Positions 18,569-24,901 of a stretch of DNA of 36,995 nucleotides are shown here, one piece after another. The DNA lies in the NCBI GenBank assembly GCA_946886365.1, contig CAMPIM010000026.1:1-36995 (forward strand), written 5' to 3'. Position 1 is the first letter of the stretch. Every line of letters begins with the position of its first letter. Below the pieces are notes generated by a model, which worked only from the letters and a program-made list of their open reading frames with translations, was not told the DNA's origin and ran no database searches. This DNA is from an uncultured Novosphingobium sp. (GTDB taxonomy: Bacteria; Pseudomonadota; Alphaproteobacteria; Sphingomonadales; Sphingomonadaceae). A program made the translations under genes and the position numbers.

Positions 18569-18571
18569 AGT

Positions 18572-19498
18572 ATGGATCTGCGCCTCCTCCGTTATTTCCT
18601 CACCGTCGCGGAAGAGCGGAATTTCAACCGCGCCGCCGAGCGGCTCCATATCGCTCAGCCGCCGCTCAGCCGCGCGATCCGTCAGCTCGAACAGGAGGTG
18701 GGCGCGGAGCTTTTCGATCGATCCACACGGCCGTTGACGTTGACCACGACAGGCCGGCTTTTGATGGAGCAGGCATCGCAGATCGTCGATCGCATGGACG
18801 GATTACGCGCCATGATCGGCGCGGCGGCGGCGACGAAGAAACGGCGCTTCACCATCGGGTTCGTAGCATCGACCATTTATGCGCGCCTGCCCCAATTGAT
18901 CCGGGGTTTTCGCGTGGTCGCCCCCGATGTGGAGCTTTCGCTCCTCGAAATGGTCAGCCTCGACCAGATTTCGGCGCTCAAGGACGGGCGGATCGATGTG
19001 GGGTTCGGTCGCATCCGCTTCGACGATGCGGCCGTTCAGCGAACGATATTGCGGGAAGAGCGTCTGGTCGTCGCGATGCCCGCCGGGCATCCCTTCGCGC
19101 ACCGGGACGAACCACTGTCGCTGCGCCAGTTGCAGGATGAGGCGGTCATCCTTTATCCGAGCGCGTCGCGGCCCAGCTATGCCGATCAGGTGCTTGCCCT
19201 GCTGGCGGACCATGGCGTCCGACCGCGCATCGCTCATGAAGCGCGGGAACTGCAAATCGCCATCGGACTGGTCGCCGCCGAAGAAGGGGTTTGCATCGTC
19301 CCTGAATCGGTCAAGAAATCGCGCGTCGACGATGTCGTCTATCGCGATCTGGAAGAACGGGCGGTGTCACCGATCATCATGAGCCACCGCGCGACGGACC
19401 GGTCCCCGGAACTGGTCATCATGGCGAAGGTCATTGCACATCATTACGAGCAATGGGGCTATGCGGTGCCCGATGCTTTGGCCAGGTTCGAGATTTAG
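18572..19498 (+). CDS. catR: LysR-type regulator of the cat/ben genes
   Basis: A 308-residue LysR regulator. The N-terminal winged HTH reads MDLRLLRYFLTVAEERNFNR, AAERLHIAQPPLSRAIRQLE, then GAELFDRSTRPLTLTTTG. The C-terminal part is the two-lobed periplasmic-binding-like effector domain (KRRFTIGFVASTIYARLPQL onward). It is divergent from catB, and the spacer has two matched dyads. By analogy with CatR/CatM/BenM the inducer is cis,cis-muconate, possibly with benzoate; that is inference. The RBS lies inside the operator, implying autoregulation. Confidence 0.92.
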   Translation: MDLRLLRYFLTVAEERNFNRAAERLHIAQPPLSRAIRQLEQEVGAELFDRSTRPLTLTTTGRLLMEQASQIVDRMDGLRAMIGAAAATKKRRFTIGFVASTIYARLPQLIRGFRVVAPDVELSLLEMVSLDQISALKDGRIDVGFGRIRFDDAAVQRTILREERLVVAMPAGHPFAHRDEPLSLRQLQDEAVILYPSASRPSYADQVLALLADHGVRPRIAHEARELQIAIGLVAAEEGVCIVPESVKKSRVDDVVYRDLEERAVSPIIMSHRATDRSPELVIMAKVIAHHYEQWGYAVPDALARFEI

Positions 19499-19566
19499 GG
19501 GCATCGTGCGGGCAGAGGACAGATTGCTCGCCGGAAAACGCTGCGGCAAAACTCACCCTTTCCGCC

Positions 19567-19788
19567 TTATGCAAAACCCTGGAACCCCGCCCATGCCAGA
19601 CGCTGCTCACGCCGAGGATCGGTGAGGCAGGAGTCCATGTCATCCATGCTGAGCACCTGCCGGGCGTCCTTGTCATAGAGGGGCCATCCGGCTCTTCCAT
19701 CCTTCATGAACCGCCCTATTTCCTGACGGAAGCGGCGGCTGGTTTCACGGCTTCTGCGCCAGGCGAACCAGTCCGTCAGCCCCAGCAC
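19567..19788 (-). pseudogene. C-terminal remnant of a type-B carboxylesterase
   Basis: The 73-residue open frame has no start context but ends in a pattern typical of the C-terminus of type-B carboxylesterases: IGRFMKDGRAGWPLYDKDAR, then VLSMDD, TDPRREQRLAW. In the family this corresponds to F-x-R-x-G-x-WP-x-YD-x-x-x-R and a final DP-x-x-ER-x-x-W. The catalytic Ser, Glu and His regions are absent. The upstream end meets the TBDR remnant head to head near 19785, where a deletion or rearrangement must have joined the two. Assignment rests on motif memory, so it is moderate. Confidence 0.5.
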
Positions 19789-20187
19789 ACCAAGATCGAC
19801 GAATATACCGGATTCGACGACCTAGGCATCTCTCACAACTTCTCTGGAGCATCGTTCACTTATTCGCCGTCGTTCCAGGCGAACGCGATGCTCGCCTATC
19901 GCTCGAAGCTCTCGAATACTTGGGACATGAATGCGACGTTGGATGGGCGCTACACCACTGCATCGTATGGCGACCTCCTGCACAATTCGCTTTTCCGAGT
20001 GGATCCCTATGCCGTGTTCGACGCCAACATCACGTTCGTGAAGGACAAGCGGTACGAAATCTCGTTCTACGTGAAAAACCTCACGAACAAATATTATTGG
20101 GCGGCGGCTCAGCTCTACGAGGACAGCCTTGCCCGCTACGCCGGCCGACCGCGCACATGGGGCGTGTCGCTGCGTTCGTCCTTCTAA
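19785..20187 (+). pseudogene. C-terminal remnant of a TonB-dependent receptor
   Basis: About 133 codons encode the last beta-strands of a TBDR: YSPSFQANAMLAYRSKL, then GRYTTASYGDLLHNSLFRVD, VFDANITF, VKNLTNKYYWAAAQLYEDS, and a terminal SLRSSF. This aligns without gaps of note with the end of the TBDR at 433-2997 (GRYTSAQQGDL, VFDANASL, VKNLTDKYYW). Signal peptide, plug and most of the barrel are missing and the frame upstream is unrelated. It is a non-functional tail. It ends 17 nt before the aldehyde dehydrogenase gene, so the two were probably once in one operon. Confidence 0.85.
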
Positions 20188-20204
20188 CGGAAGAGAAGAG
20201 AAAC

Positions 20205-21605
20205 ATGTCGCAAGACTATGCGCTCATCGTTGGTGGAGAGCGATTGAACACCGACGCCCATTTCGATGTGTTGGATCCCGGAATAGGCGCCGTCTTCGCC
20301 AGAGCCCCGTCGGCGACGGCGGAACATCTGGAAGCAGCCGTCACCGCCGCGCGCCGGGCATTCTCTGACTGGTCCACGCTCCCTTACAACAAGCGCAAGA
20401 CGATCGTAGCAAACATCATTGAGGCCAATGCCGAAGAATTGTCGCAACTGGTCACGCGAGAACAGGGTAAACCTCTCGGTGGCCTGGGGTCGCGGTGGGA
20501 GATTGGCGGGGCGATCGCCTGGACGCGCTACACGTCCAGCCTCGATCTCACGACGGAGACGATTCAGGACGACGACTCCGCCAACGTCGTCCTGAATCGC
20601 AAGCCCATCGGCGTAATCGGTTCCATCACTCCTTGGAACTTCCCCGTGATGATCGCGATCTGGCACATTATGCCAGCGCTGCAGGCCGGCAACACGGTGG
20701 TGCTCAAGCCGTCGCCCAACACGCCGATCGCCACCCTTCGGCTTGGCGAACTATTGCAATCGGCGCTGCCGCCCGGTGTGCTGAACGTCATCTCCGGGGA
20801 GAACGAGATTGGTCAGGCGATGGCGGACCACCTGGGGATCGACAAGATCATTTTCACCGGATCGACCGCGACCGGGCGCAAGATCATGGCTAGCGGCGCA
20901 GTGAACCTGAAGCGCCTCACGCTGGAACTCGGCGGGAACGACGCCGGCATCGTCCTGCCGGACGTCGATCTCGACGCCAACCTCGAAAAGCTGTTCTGGG
21001 GAATCTTCATCAACAACGGTCAGACGTGCGCCGCCCTGAAGCGGCTCTACGTTCACGACTCGGTCTACGACGAAGTGTGCGAGCGGCTGAAAGCATTTTC
21101 AGCGAACATCATCACGGGGAACGGACTCGAGGACGAGAGCCATCTCGGACCGGTGCAGAACCCCGCGCAGCTCGAACGGGTAAAGAGCCTGGTCGACCGC
21201 GCCAAGGCCGATGGCGCCCGCGTGATCACCGGGGGTAAAGCCCATGATGGGCCAGGCTTGTTCTATCCCATCACCATCCTGGCGGATGCGAAGGACGGGA
21301 TGGCGATCGTCGACGAGGAGCAGTTCGGTCCCGTCATCCCCGTCATCCGCTACACCGACATCGAGGCAGTCCTGCGCACGGCGAATTCCAGCCCGGACGG
21401 CCTCGGTGGCTCGGTCTGGTCCAGCGATGTCGATCAGGCTCGCGCCATTGCCTCACGCATGGAATGTGGCAGCGTCTGGATCAACAACCATGGCGCGATC
21501 CGCCCGGACGCGCCGTTCGGGGGAATCAAGCAATCGGGCATAGGCGTGGAGTTCGGCTCCCTGGGGTTGGCCGAATGCACCACTGTTCAGGTCGTGCATT
21601 CCTAA
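20205..21605 (+). CDS. NAD(P)-dependent aldehyde dehydrogenase
   Basis: A 466-residue ALDH-superfamily enzyme oxidising an aldehyde to its acid. It shows TPWNFPVM, KPSPNTPIA, the cofactor motif FTGSTATGRK, catalytic E241 (LELGGND) and C275 (NNGQTCAALKR), and the C-terminal PFGGIKQSGIG. Family length is 460-500, so it is complete. The ATG at 20205 follows GGAAGAGAAG; the frame is open upstream because it overlaps the TBDR tail out of phase. Substrate unknown: the association with a TBDR remnant suggests a catabolic aldehyde. Its original promoter may have been lost with the rest of that operon. Confidence 0.92.
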   Translation: MSQDYALIVGGERLNTDAHFDVLDPGIGAVFARAPSATAEHLEAAVTAARRAFSDWSTLPYNKRKTIVANIIEANAEELSQLVTREQGKPLGGLGSRWEIGGAIAWTRYTSSLDLTTETIQDDDSANVVLNRKPIGVIGSITPWNFPVMIAIWHIMPALQAGNTVVLKPSPNTPIATLRLGELLQSALPPGVLNVISGENEIGQAMADHLGIDKIIFTGSTATGRKIMASGAVNLKRLTLELGGNDAGIVLPDVDLDANLEKLFWGIFINNGQTCAALKRLYVHDSVYDEVCERLKAFSANIITGNGLEDESHLGPVQNPAQLERVKSLVDRAKADGARVITGGKAHDGPGLFYPITILADAKDGMAIVDEEQFGPVIPVIRYTDIEAVLRTANSSPDGLGGSVWSSDVDQARAIASRMECGSVWINNHGAIRPDAPFGGIKQSGIGVEFGSLGLAECTTVQVVHS

Positions 21606-21707
21606 AAATGAAAGGCCGGCCGCTATAGGAACGTAGTGCGGGCACTGAATCTGGATGCGGAACGTCAGTTCTCTGTCGCAAATCAGGGACGATCTGATTG
21701 TTTGCCG

Positions 21708-22178
21708 CTATTTCATAAAGAGGCAGTCGGTTTCCGATTTCTCGAAAAGGATTTCGTGCTCGAAGCCGCAGCTCTCTAACTCTTGCTGGGAAGGAACGCT
21801 GATTCCCCGACCGACCCGCTTGAGCCGCTTGAGGACATAAAGGCGTGGCCAATGAATGAGAGTAAGTTGGTCCCGCGCGATTGCGTTTGGAGGAAGCACG
21901 TCTGAACAAAAGGCTTGCCACGCGCGCGTGAAGCCATTGGGTGTGGGCAACCAGCGGGGCGTTATCCGAACCGCAATATCCAGATCACCCAGCACCGGCT
22001 TTGTGGAGAGATAGCTTCCGAAGACCGACAATTTCGTAACGTCATACCAAGGCATCGGGTCGCTGTTGATCCGCTCGACTTCGAGAAGGAGTGCAGCAAT
22101 CAGCGTGTCTGCGCGTTGACGACTGACCTGAGGTCGCCCTTTGGCGCCGCGTGGCGCTAATATCAGCTCTTCGATCAT
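21708..22178 (-). CDS. Nucleotidyltransferase-fold protein (MNT/Pol-beta type)
   Basis: A 156-residue protein with the minimal nucleotidyltransferase signature: KLSVFGSYLSTKPVLGDLDI, with G54-S55 and D65-L-D67, the GS-x9-DxD motif that binds Mg-NTP. Just before it RADTLIAALLLEVERIN forms a helix, and the C-terminal half has no motif I can name. Such domains occur in MNT/HEPN toxin-antitoxin pairs, where MNT AMPylates the HEPN toxin, and in antibiotic nucleotidyltransferases. No HEPN protein is visible next to it. A small ORF ends 4 nt upstream on the same strand. It sits beside an integrase, consistent with accessory DNA. Confidence 0.6.
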   Translation of the reverse strand: MIEELILAPRGAKGRPQVSRQRADTLIAALLLEVERINSDPMPWYDVTKLSVFGSYLSTKPVLGDLDIAVRITPRWLPTPNGFTRAWQAFCSDVLPPNAIARDQLTLIHWPRLYVLKRLKRVGRGISVPSQQELESCGFEHEILFEKSETDCLFMK

Positions 22179-22182
22179 CGAG

Positions 22183-22401
22183 TCATGTCTTCGTCACTCG
22201 TCTGGCGTTGGAAAGGCGCCGGGCATCCGCATCATCGTAAATTGGAAGGTCGCAATCTACCCGACCACGGCCTTCCACCTCAAAGGGTGCTTGGCACTGG
22301 ATTCTGTTGCTGCTATTGTTGCTCTTGGTGATCGTCCGAGTAAAAATCTGCTCGGGGATCAGTGACTTGGCGACCAGATAGAGTCCTCTTCTGGGCACCA
22401 T
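22183..22401 (-). CDS. Possible small protein preceding the nucleotidyltransferase
   Basis: A 72-codon frame starting MVPRRGLYLVAKSLIPEQIF and ending DDADARRLSNARRVTKT. I do not recognise it. In its favour: GGAAG lies 5 nt before the ATG, and its stop codon lies 4 nt before the ATG of the nucleotidyltransferase gene, an operon-like spacing that could couple translation. Against it: no family resemblance and short length. If real, it is the natural candidate for a toxin or antitoxin partner. Confidence 0.3.
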   Translation of the reverse strand: MVPRRGLYLVAKSLIPEQIFTRTITKSNNSSNRIQCQAPFEVEGRGRVDCDLPIYDDADARRLSNARRVTKT

Positions 22402-22566
22402 TTGTTCTTCCGGGGGCGTCCGAGAACGTCCCGGAAATGGCTGAAATCCGCCGATTCCTGTGCTATAAGCGTCCGGCGAAATCCGGGCGGATACGGCACC
22501 AATCGAGAACAATTCGGGTATCTCGTGAGGTATCGTTCTCCTCCCTTTCTGGAGGCGATACCTTCG

Positions 22567-23799
22567 ATGGGCACCCTTTTTGCCACCACCGTGGCCAACG
22601 CGAAGCCGGCCGAGAAGGACTATAAGCTCAGCGATGGCGCCGGGCTATACCTGCTCGTGCGGCCGAACGGCTCGAAGCTGTGGCGTTTCAACTATGTCCA
22701 TCACGGCAAGCATCGCACCTTGGCGTTCGGCGCCTGGCCGGATGTCGGTCTCGCCGATGCCCGCAGTAAGCGCGACGAGGCGCGCCGGCTGATCGCCGCC
22801 GGTCTCGATCCCTCGCACGAGGAGAAGGTCGCGCGGGCCAAGGCGCGTATCGACGAGAACGACACGTTCAAGACGGTCGCCAAGGAGTGGATCGCCAAGA
22901 ACGAACGCGAGGACATGGCCGAGATCACGCTCAGCAAGATCCGCTGGCTGCTCGACATGGCCTACCCGAAGATCGGCAACCGGCCGATCGCCAAGATCAC
23001 CGCCCAGGAAGTGCTGGTCGTCCTGCGATCGGTCGAGGCCACGGGGCGATACGAGAGCGCCCGCCGGATGCGCAGCGTCCTCGGCCGCGTCTTCCGCTAT
23101 GCCGTTGCCACCACGCGCGCCGAGCGCGACCCCACCGGCGACCTGCGCGGCGCGCTCACCGTCCCCAAGGCGAAGCATCTCGCGGCGATCACAAACCCGA
23201 ATCGCGCAGGTGAGCTCATGCGCGCGATCGAAAGCTATAGCGGACATGCCATCACCCTTTATGCGCTTCGCCTCTCTGCCCACCTTTTCGTCCGCCCCGG
23301 CGAGCTTCGGCGGGCGGAATGGTCGGAGTTCGACTTCGACAACTCTGTCTGGAACATCCCGGAAGAGAAGATGAAGATGCGCCGCGCGCACCGCGTGCCG
23401 CTCTCGACCCAGGTGACCGGTCTGTTCGAGGAGCTTTGGGATCTGACCGGTAGCGGATGCTACTGCTTTCCGTCGTTCCGGAGCGAACGGCGGCCGATGT
23501 CGGAGAACACCGTCAACGCTGCCCTGCGTGTGCTCGGGTTCGAGCAGGCGGAGATGAGCGCCCACGGCTTCCGAGCCATGGCAGCGACGCTGCTTAACGA
23601 GAGCGGGCGCTTTCATCCGGACGCGATCGAGCGCCAGCTCGCGCACATAGAGACCAACGGCGTGCGCCGTGCTTACACGCGGGGAGAATACTGGAACGAG
23701 CGGGTTACTATGATGCAGTTCTGGTCGGACGAGCTCGACCGCCTGCGCAGCGGCGCCAAGGTGCTCAAGCCCAATTTCGGCGTACGACGTTCAGCTTGA
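22567..23799 (+). CDS. Tyrosine recombinase/integrase, P4 type
   Basis: A 410-residue phage P4-like integrase. The N-terminal arm-binding domain (DUF4102 type) shows DYKLSDGAGLYLLVRPNGSK, then FGAWPDVGLADAR. A SAM-like core-binding domain spans about 100-190. The catalytic domain has Arg in RPGELRRAEW, Lys in EEKMKMRRAHRVPL, His-x-x-Arg in AHGFRAMA, His in QLAHIE and Tyr in RRAYTRGEYW, so all active-site residues are present. The frame is open further upstream, but the ATG at 22567 has GGAGG 11 nt before it and matches the family N-terminus. P4-type integrases usually mark one end of a genomic island next to a tRNA gene; I see no tRNA here, so the attachment site is not located. Confidence 0.92.
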   Translation: MGTLFATTVANAKPAEKDYKLSDGAGLYLLVRPNGSKLWRFNYVHHGKHRTLAFGAWPDVGLADARSKRDEARRLIAAGLDPSHEEKVARAKARIDENDTFKTVAKEWIAKNEREDMAEITLSKIRWLLDMAYPKIGNRPIAKITAQEVLVVLRSVEATGRYESARRMRSVLGRVFRYAVATTRAERDPTGDLRGALTVPKAKHLAAITNPNRAGELMRAIESYSGHAITLYALRLSAHLFVRPGELRRAEWSEFDFDNSVWNIPEEKMKMRRAHRVPLSTQVTGLFEELWDLTGSGCYCFPSFRSERRPMSENTVNAALRVLGFEQAEMSAHGFRAMAATLLNESGRFHPDAIERQLAHIETNGVRRAYTRGEYWNERVTMMQFWSDELDRLRSGAKVLKPNFGVRRSA

Positions 23800-24346
23800 A
23801 GTGCATTGAGTCGAGGCGCGGGAGCTTGCTCGCGTTCAGCCAGGTTTCATAGACGGGCCAGCTGTTGCAGTTGCTGCCAGACTGGCATCTAAAAGGCATC
23901 GAAGCGCACGCTCTGTACGTCTGACCAAGCTCTGACGCCTGCAGCGCGCACGTTCGTAGACCATATTGTTTTAGAACCGCGGCAAGTGTGAGAGGCGCGC
24001 GGCTGGGTAGCTACCGCGCCACTTTTAGTTGCTTCAGTGTGATTCGCGCGCTTGGAAGCGGCCGTTAAATTTATGACCGGGGTTGGGACTTAACAGTCGT
24101 TCCCGAGCGTGGCCGTGAATGACGAGTTCCGCCGAAACCCGTCGGCTCTCAGAGCAAATCGACTTCCATGCCGCTTGCAGGCTGCCGCTCACTCTGGACG
24201 TAGATGCCCACATTGAGCGCACCAGCACGGCCAATCTCATCTTCGATATCCCGACCGCAGTAGCGGCACCCGTTCCGCGAGCAAAAAATATTTCTGCCGG
24301 TTGCTGTGGTGCTCGCCACGCAGCGGCGTCGATCCGGCGAAACAAG
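23800..24346. other. 547-bp stretch without a recognisable gene
   Basis: No convincing coding sequence on either strand. An in-frame extension of the following gene runs back to 24119 but has no RBS or family resemblance. The stretch contains the short palindrome GGTAGCTACC near 24006. It may hold the promoter of the hemolysin-ligase cluster and debris of the integrated element. Confidence 0.4.
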
Positions 24347-24901
24347 ATGAGTGTGGCGATGAGTGAAGCTGTCCGGACCTTCGTGGTGGATCGATATGCG
24401 GCGCAGCATGGGGCCCAGCCCTGTATGGATTATGGGCGTTGGCATGTCGTCCATGCCCGAGCCGAGCAACCGATGGCGGCGCTGGCAGTCCGTCGCGCGG
24501 CGGATGAGACGCTCTTCCTGGAAGCCTATCTTGGCGTCTCGATAGAGACAGCGGTTTCCGAAGCATTTGGCGGTCCTGTCGAGCGAAGCGCGATCGTCGA
24601 AATCGGGTGCCTGGCTGCGGCGCCGACCCCGGCGATGCTCAAGCTGTGGAGCACGGCCGCGATCAGCCTGTCCGAGCAGCATCGTATCGCAGTCGCCACG
24701 CTCACCTTGCCATTGCGAAAGATGTTCGCGCGCGTGGGGCTGCCCTTTATCAAACTGGCCAAGGCAGACCCTGCACTTTTGCGCGGTGCCGCGAGCGATA
24801 ATTGGGGCCGCTATTACGAGACCCAGCCCATCGTCTGCGCCGGTGACATTGGTGCGGGATCCGCCGCCTTGCAAGCCTTCGCAAGGGCAGGACGCATATG
24901 A
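24347..24901 (+). CDS. Thermostable hemolysin-family protein (acyltransferase-like)
   Basis: A 184-residue member of the family named after Vibrio thermostable hemolysin. The diagnostic run is LFLEAYLGVSIETAVSEAFG, RSAIVEIGCLAA, then TLTLPLRKMFARVGLPFIKL and WGRYYETQPIVCAGDI. The order of a conserved VEIGCLA strand followed by a TLTLPLRKMFARVG helix resembles GNAT/LuxI-type acyltransferases, which would suit a partner of an acyl-activating enzyme better than a pore-former. That is inference. There is no signal peptide, so a secreted hemolysin is unlikely. The start could be 24347 or 24359; neither has a strong RBS. Its stop overlaps the ligase start (ATGA at 24898-24901). Confidence 0.75.
   Translation: MSVAMSEAVRTFVVDRYAAQHGAQPCMDYGRWHVVHARAEQPMAALAVRRAADETLFLEAYLGVSIETAVSEAFGGPVERSAIVEIGCLAAAPTPAMLKLWSTAAISLSEQHRIAVATLTLPLRKMFARVGLPFIKLAKADPALLRGAASDNWGRYYETQPIVCAGDIGAGSAALQAFARAGRI

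Noticed and set aside
22187..22400. tRNA or tmRNA 3' end as integrase attachment site
   Set aside because: I looked for a T-arm-like GTTCGAA motif with CCA-side pairing and found none.
22645..23646. 333-codon open frame on the minus strand
   Set aside because: Antisense to the integrase gene, whose catalytic residues are all present.
24347..24901. Secreted hemolysin or virulence toxin
   Set aside because: No signal peptide, and the family name derives from one Vibrio protein. The position in front of an acyl-activating enzyme makes an enzymatic role more likely.
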